This document shows, piece after piece, positions 34,994-47,049 of a stretch of DNA of 64,000 bases. The stretch is from Udeniomyces pyricola (Eukaryota; Basidiomycota; Tremellomycetes; Cystofilobasidiales; Mrakiaceae), in NCBI GenBank assembly GCA_039545295.1, contig BCIK01000009.1:248001-312000 (forward strand). Reading direction: 5' to 3'. The number at the start of each line of letters is the position of its first letter. Positions within the stretch are counted from its first letter, which is position 1. A program made the translations under genes and the position numbers. The notes below the pieces were generated by a model. The model was not told where the DNA came from. It saw nothing but the letters and a program-made list of their open reading frames with translations, and did no database searches.

Positions 34994-37286
34994 GGGAAGA
35001 TGGCTGCTTGGACGCTTGCTCGTCATCGGACGAGTCATCCGAGTCCGAATCCGAGACGAGGCCAGCTTCTCGCGCGACGGACGCCTTGTCAAACTTGGCG
35101 TTCTCGGCAGCAAAGTCAAACTCACCCTGAGGAATCGCAGGGTGCTGCCTTGGAACCCCTCCGCTCCCAGGAACAGTTCTCTGTTGAAGACCTCCTCCTC
35201 CTCCTCCTCCATTCTGGTTTCGGCCCTGGCCGCCGCGTGGCCTCTGCTGGTTGAGCGCAGCCAAAGGAGCGCCCGTCGCACCTCGCGAGACGGACATTTC
35301 GCCGAGAGCCCGCTCGATCTTGTCGAGGTTGGTCGATGAGTTCGACTGGTGGTGAGCCGAAGGCCGGTTCGAGTGGTGAGGGGTATGAGTCGGCTTCGGA
35401 GGCAGGGTCGACGATGGCAGAGTCGGTGCAGTGATTTGTGTAGCGACGGCCGAGACAACAGGTCCAGCAATCGGAGCAGGGGCCGTCGCGACCGAGGACG
35501 TCCCCTTAGAGGGTGCAGCTGGAGCAGTAGGTGTAGGACCAGTGACGCTAGGGGCGGCAGCGGCAGGAGCGCTGGGAATTTGCTTGGCGGCAGCGGATCC
35601 GTTGCTGGCAGTCGAGGGGGCAGTAGCCACAGCGGTAGTCGAGGCAGCAGGAGCGTCAGAGGTAGAGGTCACCGTTTTGGCGGCACTGGGGACAGGCGAA
35701 GTCGAGTTGGAGGCGATGGGCGCACCAGCACCAGGGGCAGGCTGCCCTTTCGGAGCGGTCGGAGTCGGGGTCGTCGTCGTAGCGGCAGCGGTGGAAGGTG
35801 AGCCGCCCTGCTGCTGTTGGGCAGACTGAGGAAGCTGAGGAGGAGCAAGTCCTCCTATTTGTTGGCCGGGTTGCTGGGCGCTACCGATGGGAGAAAAGGC
35901 TCCCGCGGGCTGTCGTGCGCCTTGGTACGGGCTTCCTCCGAATGCGCCTTCGTGACCGCCGGGTGGAGGAGGGGCGAAACCACCATAGCCGTGGTGAGGA
36001 GGCGGAGGCGGGTACATGCCGTGGGGAGGGGGAGGTCCCCAACCAGGAGGAGGAGGCGGGGCGTAGCCAAAGTGAGGGTTTTGATACGGATACTGAGGGT
36101 GCGAAGGGGGTGGCAAAGGGGACTGCTGCGAGGCGGTTTGAGAAGCCGGGGGACGAGCCGAGGCCTGGAGCGAAATGCACAATTTCAAGTCAAGACGAGT
36201 CAAGTTAGTTCAGAGGCGCGGGAAGGAAAAAAGAAAGCAAGAGACTCGGATGAAAGACGGCACAGGGTCCTCCTTAAACACAAGAAGCAGAGGGAGATGG
36301 CCAAGGATTTCTCACCCTCATGATGGCAGGATCGTCGGGAACAGAGGCCGAAGGAGGAGGGGGAGCCTCTTCGACACCAAGATCCTTGACATCCTTGGCC
36401 CTACAGGGGCAGACAAAGGCAGATCGAGAAGAAGAAGAGAGGGCCGGAATGTCAGTTGATGCGGTGTCTCATTGTGATGAGTCGTGCGACAACAGCGCGT
36501 GGCAAACCAAGGAGAGGGTAAAGGGAGGAGGGGCAGAGGAGACGCATGTATGCGTTCATTGAGACGTACTTGAACACGACAAAGTCGTAAGTGTGGTCAT
36601 TGGGGGGAATGTACTGATCGGCCGGTCGACGGTTCTCAGTACCTCGAGAGTGAACTGAGAGATGGCACGATCAGGTCGATGAAGCCAGCGTAGACGCGCG
36701 TGAGGGGCCAGGGGCAAGAGGGAGGAGAGAGAAGGAGATTGAAGGGGAGGGGCGGAGAGACGACGGCAAGAAATGAGCAAATCAGCATCACGAGACTAGC
36801 AATCCAATAGAAGTTGCAAGCTTGAGGATATCCTGAGCAGGAAGCCCATGGACGCAAGGCAGGGAGAGCGTATGCTCTTTGAAAGGGAAAAGTGGCCACA
36901 CGCCCGATCGAAGAACGAGCCAGAGATGGACCAGCCGGAAGAAGAAACCCAAAGAGCGAGCGAAAGAGAGAGACAGGGCAGACAAGGGGTGGGAGAACGG
37001 GCGATGGGAAGGCAATGAACGCACCGTTCTCAAGCGAGATCGTACTCTCTTCGTGGTTGATGGAATGCAGGCGACCGACAAATCGGATGTCGGAGACCGA
37101 GGTCAAAGAGATGATGTTGCTGAGGAGAGTGGAACGGTAAAGGTGATGGGTAGCAGAAGGGGAAGAAGGCGGGAGGCATCAGATGACACGTTGCGGTCGG
37201 CTAAGGAAAGAGGTGGAAATGAGCAGAGCCAGGTTTGGCATATGAGGAGATCACATCGGAGCTCACCCGATGAATGAAGCAGCCAT
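34524..37286 (-). CDS. SCD6: LSM14/Scd6/RAP55, RNP-granule translational repressor
   Basis: Cytoplasmic P-body protein that represses translation through eIF4G and recruits decapping factors. Five exons: 37286-37267, 37119-37025, 36654-36570, 36400-36316, 36164-34524; 641 aa. Full LSM14 order is visible. The LSm domain (1-95) reads GNIISLTSVSDIRFVGRLHS, EESTISLENVHSRGTE, QYIPPNDHTYDFVVFKAKDV. A Pro/Ala/Thr-rich linker follows, then the FDF motif GEFDFAAENAKFDK (about 440), a Gln tract (about 484-505), FFD box FYSPSTSFFDSISSDL (about 541), TFG box NLNTFGE (about 585), an RGG region and a terminal His/Gln tail. The join SLEN|VHSRGTENRR restores the usual Lsm sequence. The 547-codon last exon has no intron, against the local trend. 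Confidence 0.95.
34936..34997 (-). repeat. Poly-glutamine (CAA/CAG) tract in LSM14
   Basis: About 21 glutamine codons read on the minus strand as a block of CAA followed by a block of CAG. On the plus strand this is CTG then TTG triplets read backwards. It is probably length-variable between strains. Confidence 0.9.
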
Positions 37287-38282
37287 GGCTGGTCAGGAAG
37301 TCGGTATAGAAAGGGGGGGGGGGGGATGAGATGTGGGCTGCAAGAGGCGTGAGGGGACGCGAGGGAGGGGGGAGGACGGGGACGAGATGCAGTCGGGGGA
37401 CAGACACACTCCACTCATCGACCAACTCGCATCATGATTCATGCCGACGAGTCCATGAGGGGAGTCATCCGTATAATGTTTATTAACGCTGCATCATCCA
37501 TCCGTACGTCCTCGCCAGGAGAACGAACAACACTCTTTCACTCCACACATATTTTCTTGCTTCATTCAGAGCACATGGTAAAACCGATTGGAATGTTGGA
37601 TCGCGAGATAATGGCCCTCCGACGTGTTTCTCGCTATATCCATCATGCATGCGTACATTATTCTCGATGCACCATGGAAAAAGAGAGAATCAAAACCAAA
37701 AAAAAAAAAAAAAAAAAGTGGAAAAAAGGAAATGCAAAGAGAGGAAGAGAAAAACCGAGGAAGGAGAAGGGGAGAGAGTAATGTCAGAAAAGAAAAGATA
37801 GGAGTTTTGAGTAGATTTGAGTGGTGCGCAGTTGGTGTTTGAAGAGCAATGGCTAAGAGAGATGAAACAAAAGGGAGGCAGGAAGGAGGGTGTTCTAAAA
37901 TTGTAGAAATGACCGAGATAAGGAAAGGATGAAGAGAAAAAAAAAAAGATAGGGAGGAAGGAGAAATAGAAAAGAAAAAGAGGAAACCCCCAGGACGTTA
38001 CGACAGAAGCAAAGAAAGGGAAAAAACATTGTTGAAAGGAGAGGGTAAAAGAAGAGTAAACAAGGTCATCGGATCCCGAGATTGGAGATCGGGGTTTCTA
38101 GCTCGGACGTCACTTGCATTGGACTTCCAGAAGAGTGAGAGTCATCGAGAAGAGGGAAAACAAGATGTCGGCGAGGGAAAGGGGGGTGGGGGTGGGAAGG
38201 TCAGAGGACGTTTACACTGCAGAAACAAGAAGGGGGAGAAAATGAATACGTAGAGGGAAACGCATAAATCGAGATTCATTGG
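37287..38282. other. Intergenic, LSM14 promoter / GGC1 3' flank
   Basis: This 996 bp gap lies between two minus-strand genes. It includes a 20-nt A run at 37698-37717 and purine-rich DNA from 37680 to 38230. No coding signal was found on either strand. Confidence 0.6.
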
Positions 38283-40351
38283 TCAGCTCTGGGTTGGTTC
38301 ATCCCGCACGTCCTTTCCTGTTCCTTCTTCTTGACCGGGGTGAGAGGCCGAGAGAAGATAGAAGGGATCAAAGGACGCGTTCTAGTAGTGTGGTAGTCTT
38401 CTGTCGATGACTTACCGTACTTGCCGAAGAAGGGAATGAGGGTCTGGGCGAGGGTGTACGAGAAAACGAGCTTGGGGCCAACGACGAGAATCTGTTCATG
38501 AGAAGCAAAGGGAGAATGGAAAAAGAAACGTGAATATTTGATTGTACGGCATTTGTAGCCTGATGAACGCCCAACAGAAAGCAATGAGGGGTGTAAAGGG
38601 GAGAGGGTGGAGACTGAGAAAGGAGGTTTATTGACCTTGGGGGTCAACCCCTTGAAGAACGCTCCCATTCCCTCCTTCTTGATCATCTCTCGAATAACAG
38701 TCATGCCGCTGGTCGAGCTGTCAAAGTTGGCCTGCTGGACTCGGGTCTTGACGACGTCCAAGGGAGCAGCGACCGTGATGGACGCGACGGCACCTCCGAT
38801 CGAAGCGACAAAGTTCTGGGTGAAGGTCGCCTGAGAGTAGTCAGAGAGGTTGAAGACGAGCTCCTTGGTCATGGCGGATCCTCCAAAGAGCTGAGAAGAG
38901 GGGGGTATAGGTCAATATAGCAAGAGGAAGAATGAGATGATGCACGAGGTCAGATACGGCGATCCATGTTAGCTCAGAAAGAATATGATAAGCAACGCTG
39001 GAGAGCCAGCAACAAAAAATATATGTGAGTACGAACAGCGAACGATCCCGGGGCGTTTCGGCCCATGGTCCATCCCCATCCTCGGTAAAGCGAGAAGCCC
39101 TCATCCCTGACAACGTTCAAGAACGATCGGTTTCGGAACGCCTCCGGGTTGGTCTGTCGGAGGATCTTGAGGACGTCCAAAGGAAGAAGGACGACTTCTC
39201 CGATACCGGTCAGGCTGGAATCGGGTTGAATCAGGTTGGTAAGTGGTTTCGATGGATGAAACGGATGAGACGAGAAAGTGTCAGATTCGTGAGGCTAGTT
39301 TCGAGGCCTATTGTGTGCGTTCTGTCCTGTCTCATGAGGAGGATTGGATCAGGAGGATAGTCTGACTACCCTCCCCTCCCAAATATTTCGATGACAATGA
39401 ATCCCGTCGAGTCGGTAGCTTGAACTCACGATCCAGCCGCAGCCTCCCTGAGCATCTTTCCCTTCTTCTCTCCAAAGTTCCTAGTGAAGAAACCTCCGTC
39501 GTGCTTCTGGATCAAGTCCCTGAACCACGGCTGACCACCAAACTTGTAGACTCGCTGGGCGATCTTGTAGCCGGCGGCGTAGCCGAGTCCCGGGAAGAGG
39601 GAAAGGAACTTGTTGCCGGCCGAGGCTTCGGCGGCCTTTCGGAAGACAACGGAGTTGAGGTTGCCGAGATTGACCTGAAGGGATTAGAAAAAAGTGTTAC
39701 AGGGAAAAGCGTGGAGAGGGTCAGATATCGTGCAAAATCCAGAGAGGATTGAAGAGACAGAATAGGCGTAGGACGCGTACCGGCTCCTTGTGGGTCATCA
39801 ATCGCTTGGCGATCGTCTGTTTTGAGAATCGAGACAGGTTCGGTCGCAAGTCAGTTGACCGTTGTTTGTATACAGACAGAGTGGAAAGTAAAAGGAAGAG
39901 CTACTGACGTCGACGGGGTGGAAGACCATCAACTCGGCGATACCTAAGATATGGAACGGTAGAAAAAGGCGAGGGGGAGAAGAAGGGAAGACGACCAGAT
40001 AGAAAGCGAAAAAGACGACAGCAGCGTCGGAGCGCCGGAGCGAAGCAAGAGATGATGAGTGATTTTGATTCTCGGTTAAGGACACTCGAAGGATGAGACC
40101 ATGTTGAGTTTTGATTGAGGCGAGCAAGAAGAGGAGCTGGGAACGATGTCGATGGAATGGGGCAGAGGAAAGCAGCAGGAGAGCAAGCAGCCTGCTGATA
40201 GAAAGAATGGGGCGGGGAGAGGGCTATCTCTCTCTCTTTTGCCCTCTGTGCCCGGTCGACCCTTTTTTGAAGACGACTGACCCGAAGTTCCAGACCCGAG
40301 AATCCGAGCAGTGCCGGACTCCTTCTTGTCGATACCCATTCCAGGAGACAT
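38283..40351 (-). CDS. GGC1: GGC1, mitochondrial GTP/GDP carrier
   Basis: Inner-membrane antiporter that imports GTP and exports GDP; yeast mutants lose mtDNA and over-accumulate mitochondrial iron. Eight exons: 40351-40282, 39943-39909, 39816-39781, 39674-39430, 39214-39037, 38890-38636, 38491-38416, 38329-38283; 313 aa. It follows yeast Ggc1 almost end to end: KKESGTARILGSGTSG, AELMVFHPVDTIAKRLM, LFPGLGYAAGYKIAQRVYKF, FGEKKGKMLREAAAGS, LLPLDVLKILRQTNPEAF, RGWGWTMGRNAPGSFALFGG, DYSQATFTQNFVASIGGAV, PLDVVKTRVQ, FFKGLTPKILVVGPKLVFSY. Three carrier signatures (HPVDTIAKR, PLDVLKI, PLDVVKT) mark the three repeats. The last 15-residue exon is the least certain. The upstream in-frame ATG is rejected because homology starts at MSPGMGIDKK. 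Confidence 0.95.
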
Positions 40352-40647
40352 GATGACGAATGTATAGGGTGAGGGTGGGGCAAGGAAGAGGGAAAGGGAA
40401 AGAGAAGAAAAGAAGGCGAGGAAGAGGAAGAGTCGACGGGGGGACGAAGGTGAACGAGCGGACGATAGGGCGTTTGCCTTCCGCAATCGATTCCCCCCAA
40501 TCGCTCGCGCTAAAACGTCCTGGAATTCCATATCTTGCTTCGTTCAAATTCCTCATCACAAATCGCGGAATTCGCATTTCCGCTTATTTTTATTTTTATC
40601 TTCATTTTATTTTCTTCTTCTTTTCTTCTCCCTCTTCATCATCCGCA
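40352..40647. other. Intergenic, GGC1 promoter / MAT2B-like 3' flank
   Basis: This 296 bp gap contains an AT-rich stretch (TTATTTTTATTTTTATC, 40582-40600) and CT-rich DNA. No feature is assigned. Confidence 0.45.
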
Positions 40648-42227
40648 TCAGGCCAAACGTCCGTCTGCGAGGTACCGTTTCCACCACCCTTCGAACCCTC
40701 CCTCTTCATCCGACCATTCCAGCCCCCACGACTCCTGCAGATGAATCATGTCCAAAGTCGTATCCTTCGGCCTCACCACATCTCCCTTGGGCTCCTCCTT
40801 GTCTTCGATGATATGCGAGATATCTCTACCCGTCGTAGCCCCCATAATGGCACACATGTCGTACTTAGTCAGCGGTCGTTTGGACGAAAAGTGGACGATG
40901 GGCGGAAGAGGCGTCGAGGTCGAGATGGGGTATTTTCGGACGAGTTGAAGGAGTAGCAGGGATACTTGATCGACAGACGTTGGCAGTCTGCTTTGGTAAG
41001 CATCCACTGTAAACCAAGCGAGGAACATGCAGGGAGGAAAAGGTTCAGTATCCAACTATCCTGAGTCGGAGTGATGAAAAAGTCAAGAAAAGCCATGCAT
41101 GCGAACACTAACTCTTGGTGATCTTGCCTGACTGGACGACATCGAGCAAAACGTTTACAGCCGTTTCGGCATTGTACTCGACCTCTCCGTATCTGTGTAT
41201 GCAAGTGGAAGAGAAATATGTTCCTATTCGTCAGATCCCACTCATAAATTGGCGCGATGGTCGAAATGGACGATGAAACATGGACCAAGGACAAACAAGA
41301 GGGGAACCCGGACGACGATTCCGTCGGAATTCTCTAGAACAGCGACCTCTCCCTCCCGTTTGGTGACACCATAGAATTGGAGAGGATTCGGCGTGTCGGT
41401 CGGTTTGTAAGGCGGGCTGGCAGGTGTGATCAGAAAGCGAGACAAACTAGATGTTAAAGACGTTATACATTCCTCGCAGTATGGTGATCATCAAAAGGAG
41501 ACCACCAAAAAAACAAAAATGAACACGTCACACCTCTGACCATCAAAGACGTCTGAAGATCACGTTCAAAGTCACAAGATTAGCTTATGCCATGTCGTTC
41601 CAAATGAGGCGAGCCAAGGGCCAGGACGCACAATCAGTAGAAATGTAGACGAGCCGATAACCGAGCTCGCGAGAGAGCGAAGCCAGGCGCAACGGGACGT
41701 GCGAGTTGATGGCTCTGGCCTTGTCTGGATCGGCAGCCGCCGCATCAGGACGTCTTTCGGCGGCACAGTGGACGACAAAGTCGGGCTTGAAGTTGTGGAG
41801 GAAAGCGGTGAGGGCTGCATCGTCGAGGAGATTAAGCGAGACGAGGGTAGACGTCGAACGGGTGTACGCAGTTCCGACGGCTAAACGGAATGAGGAGAGG
41901 GGAGATGGATGGCAAGGTGATGAATGGGTGGCCTGGTGGTGATGAACGTCAGTTTAGCTAGCGTAGGGGACATACCGTTGATGCCATGGTGAAGAAAGGT
42001 CTTGAGGCATGCACGACCGAGCACGCCCGAGGCTCCCTGGAGTGAGTGAAGGAATTCAAAGGGAGATAGAACGGCAGCGGCGGGCGAGCGAGCGAGAACG
42101 TATCAGCAGGGGAGGGAATCAAACCGAATGACGGCGGCGACTTGGTTGGCTACTACTAGTGAAGGAGCGGACTTGCAGTGATGAGAACCTTGGGCGATGA
42201 TGGATCAGTGGGGATGGGGGTTGTCAT
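40648..42227 (-). CDS. MAT2B / RmlD-like NAD(P)-binding (extended SDR) protein
   Basis: Rossmann-fold protein most like the regulatory beta subunit of methionine adenosyltransferase II, itself related to dTDP-4-dehydrorhamnose reductase. Seven exons: 42227-42177, 42036-41976, 41880-41632, 41552-41534, 41416-41297, 41192-41113, 41006-40648; 312 aa. Motifs: VLIT|GASGVLGRA (GxxGxxG), DFVVHCAAERRPDAA, YRLVYISTDYVFDG, PPYKPTDTPNPLQFYGVTKR (YxxxK), VRVPLLYGEVE, HFSSKRPLTKYDMCA. Whether it binds a MAT catalytic subunit or reduces a sugar nucleotide cannot be told; CAAERRPD favours MAT2B. The first intron appears to be GC-AG (ACT|GCAAGT) and exon 4 is 19 nt. RIP1 lies divergently 347 bp away. Confidence 0.88.
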
Positions 42228-42574
42228 GACGGATGGAATAGAATGTGCAAGTCAAGGAGCTACTGGACTAGCTGACACCTGGGATCTTTGGAGGGCTATA
42301 TATTGAGAGGAGGACGACCGGCGGAAGATCAACAGCTACAAGTATATAATAACTTGGAAGGAGCGCTCGCTGGCTGCAGTGGCTGGCTCATGATGAAGCG
42401 CTCATTCATTTGGACGAGGACGGCGGTGTAAGCAGGCGGGCGTCGCCTCTTTTCCCCCCTCCTTTGGCATCGTCTCTCTCCTTCCTCTGTCCACCTTCGT
42501 TCCCTCCCCNCCCCCCCTTCTTTCCTCTCCCCCCACCCCTCCTCTCCCCTCCGTTTCTCTTTACGCGTCGAGTC
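42228..42574. promoter_or_regulatory. Divergent promoter, MAT2B-like / RIP1
   Basis: These 347 bp include AGTATATAATAAC near 42340, a good TATA-like element about 230 bp from the RIP1 ATG, and CTATATATTGAG near 42296. A C run with a single N (42510) precedes RIP1. Confidence 0.5.
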
Positions 42575-44458
<1,884 letters not shown>

Positions 44459-45562
44459 ACGACGACAGATGAACTTTCCTCTTTTATTCCTTCTTTCCGA
44501 TCCCCCCCCCCCCTCCTCTACCCATCTTGAACTCTCCTTGTTCCCTCCCTCCCTAAAAATCGATTGGTGTTTATACGAATGGAAAGTGCTCGGCTCGAGG
44601 GAGGAGTGAGCGGCGTTGATGATAGATGATTTCTTCTCTCTTTTGCTTTGTTCTCCGGACCTTGATCTCTTTTGTCAAGGCTCGTTCATCTTTGCGCTGC
44701 TTGTTTCAGGATGGGGTGCTGACAGATGAATGAGTTCAGAGTGGCCGGGGAGATGACCCGGGTGGATATGCCAATTGGAGGCCGGCGATATGCCGATGCG
44801 ATTTGGCATTAGCTCCGACCATGCAAAGTTCCCTGCCCCTTCTCTTTTGCCTCTATTCGAAACTCCGCGTTGACACACTTTTTTTTCCCTGTCTGCTACA
44901 CGTTGACTCCGGACCCTCCATCTAGCTTCGCTTTCCTCTCCAAAGTCGTGAGCGCGATATGCCGAATTGATAGGGGGGCTGGCTCTTCTCTGATGAAGGT
45001 TTCAATCTCAACTGAAGATGGACTAATCAATGTCCGCGTCGCGTGGCTGAATCACTTACCCCTTCCCCTCCTTGCTTCCGCCACTTTAGGCACCCTCTTC
45101 CTCTCTTCTGTGGTGCTGCTACCGTTGCGTCATCAACGTATCGCGCGCCCTCGTGATGGGTGATGAAGGTGCAGCGCTTAGTCGGTTGAAAGTCAACGTC
45201 CCCGCCTTCTTTTCCCCTCCCCTCTTCATTTGATTGTTCGCGGCCGGTTAATGAAGCGGTTTCACCCGATCGGCTCGTCGTGGGGACTCTGTACTCGTAA
45301 AGAAGAACGTATAAAGGGTAAACCTGAGTTCGCTTGTTCAGGCATCTTCTCTTCGTCCACCACATCATATAGCACCCTCACCTCACCTCACCTCACCTCA
45401 CCTCTGCTTTCTTTTCATCTCATCGTCCAACGCACATTCTTGCCTCTCCTCCCTTGTCATCATACCGATCATCCGTCTCTGAACATCTGTCCCCTCCCTC
45501 GATTCATCTATCATCTCTTGACACCTAAACACCGCTCTTCGAATCTCCTCGGCCCAATCACG
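44459..45562. other. Intergenic, RIP1 3' flank / GNAT promoter
   Basis: This 1.1 kb gap contains a C run near 44500 and a TCACC tandem repeat (listed separately) shortly before the GNAT gene. I looked for tRNA A/B boxes and found none convincing. Confidence 0.55.
45373..45403. repeat. (TCACC)n tandem repeat
   Basis: About five CTCACC/TCACC units lie about 160-190 bp upstream of the GNAT ATG. Confidence 0.8.
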
Positions 45563-46464
45563 ATGCAATCTCCTCTCTCGCTCGTCTCTGCCCTCCCGAC
45601 GACCTCTGCGCCACAGGGGCTCACTCAAGAGTTACCTCTCGGCACTCTCCGCGCCATCAGCGAGTACGCCATCAGAGAATGGAGGTACTCGGATCTCGAG
45701 ACCGTTTGGACGTTGCACGTACGTAGATCGTTCTTTCTTGGCCTTGCTTTGGTCGATAGTTCCGCTTCTTGCTGCCGCGTCAAGACAAAAGCCGGAAAAC
45801 ATCGAACACGGATCGAACCATCTAGTATTCGGACATGGTTCTTCGTCATGGTGATACGCTATCGTCACGCTTACACTCCATACTGAGCACACCGCCTTGG
45901 TTTCTTTGCTTCTTTCTTCTTCTTTTTGTTTTCTTCCCTTTTCGTCTACCTGACTGATTGCAGAACGAAATGTTCCCGACGACACCTCTCCCAAAGTCAC
46001 ATTTTCAAACGCATTATCACTGTACCCAAGGTCGAGTTCTTCTCGCTTTCCCGACAACGACGACGACAGGTTCTAACCCCGTCCCGTCCATTCAACCCAT
46101 CGGGTTTCTCTCTTACTCCCTTCTACTTTCTGGCTCGGCGCCCAACATCCTCGGTGGACCGACTCATCCACTGCTCGTTTACGAGTCCCTCGCTATCGCC
46201 CCTGGAGCGCGCCGAAACGGGCTCGCCAAGGAGATGGTCAAGCTCGCCATGGAGGAAGCCAAGATGATGGCTGCCAGTGGCGACAACGGGCGTCGCACTA
46301 CTGCTGCTGGCACTGATGGACGAGCCGCAGGCGAGGCCAGAGTTATGGTGAGGGTTTGGATGAAGGATGGGGGTAAAGAAGAGAAGGTGTTGGAGAAGTT
46401 GATGAAGGAGAATGGGGAGTTGAAAAAGGAAGGAAGGAGTGGTTGGTGGAGCGGCATTGTTTGA
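45563..46464 (+). CDS. GNAT-fold N-acetyltransferase, substrate unknown
   Basis: Two exons, 45563-45718 and 45964-46464; 218 aa. The N-terminal half, ISEYAIREWRYSDLETVWTL|HNEMFP, resembles the beta1-alpha1 start of GNAT enzymes. The acetyl-CoA binding region is LVYESLAIAPGARRNGLAKE followed by MVKLAMEEAK, where ARRNGLA corresponds to the Q/RxxGxG/A loop. The C-terminal third is charged and Gly/Ala-rich. The upstream reading frame is open in the same phase for about 110 codons, but it crosses the TCACC repeat and lacks family similarity, so the ATG at 45563 is preferred. No neighbour suggests a substrate. Confidence 0.72.
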
Positions 46465-47049
46465 ATCGAGGTCTAGCTAGCTAGCTGGATATGGGATATC
46501 ATATAGTAGCGGCTTGGTCTTGATTACTGTAGCTGATCCACCAGGCATGAGTGTCGAGTGCAGACAGCGGCGAGTACTGGCCGTGGGACTCGTTTGTATC
46601 TCTAGTAGTACTTGTTAGTTATGGCTGTCATCTTCCCTTTATCGACTTGACTCTTTTCCTTCCCTCTTTAACGACGATTCATGACGTATCCTTTGTTTGC
46701 CTCGCTGTGTGCTGTGTGAGATGTTGATGAGTCCAGTGACTGCATGATTTGTGCATGGCAATCGGATTATCTCGTGGTTTATATCAGATCAGGGTTCATG
46801 CACGTCCATGACTGATAAATCATGCAGCTTTGGTTGAATATAATAGTCATCGTTGAAAAGACATCTATACTGGGATTCTGTGTGATTACGTCAAGTTATT
46901 TATCATAAAACTCGGGCAACGACGCGTCAACAATCTCAATTATAAGTCTCGTCATCATCATGAATCTCCCATAGCTCTCACATAGAGTCCCATCGACCAC
47001 GCCATCAATCCCTCGTCATCACATCGCTCAACCATCCCCCTCATCTCCC
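46465..47049. other. Intergenic, GNAT / low-complexity gene
   Basis: This 585 bp AT-richer gap includes CTAGCTAGCTAGCTGG near 46473 and TATAATAG near 46840. Nothing coding was seen. Confidence 0.5.

Noticed and set aside
35349..36208. Plus-strand open frames opposite LSM14
   Set aside because: Their Gly/Ala/Arg composition mirrors the Ala/Pro/Gln repeats of LSM14 on the other strand; the LSM14 frame has the complete domain order.
40352..40531. In-frame upstream extension of GGC1 (from 40531)
   Set aside because: The extension is Ser/Leu/Arg low complexity; similarity to yeast Ggc1 begins at the ATG at 40351.
44860..44880. TTCGAAACTCC as a possible tRNA B box
   Set aside because: There is no matching A box, acceptor stem or anticodon arm around it.
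45230..45562. Upstream in-frame extension of the GNAT gene
   Set aside because: It crosses the TCACC repeat and has no family similarity; the GNAT-like sequence begins after the ATG at 45563.
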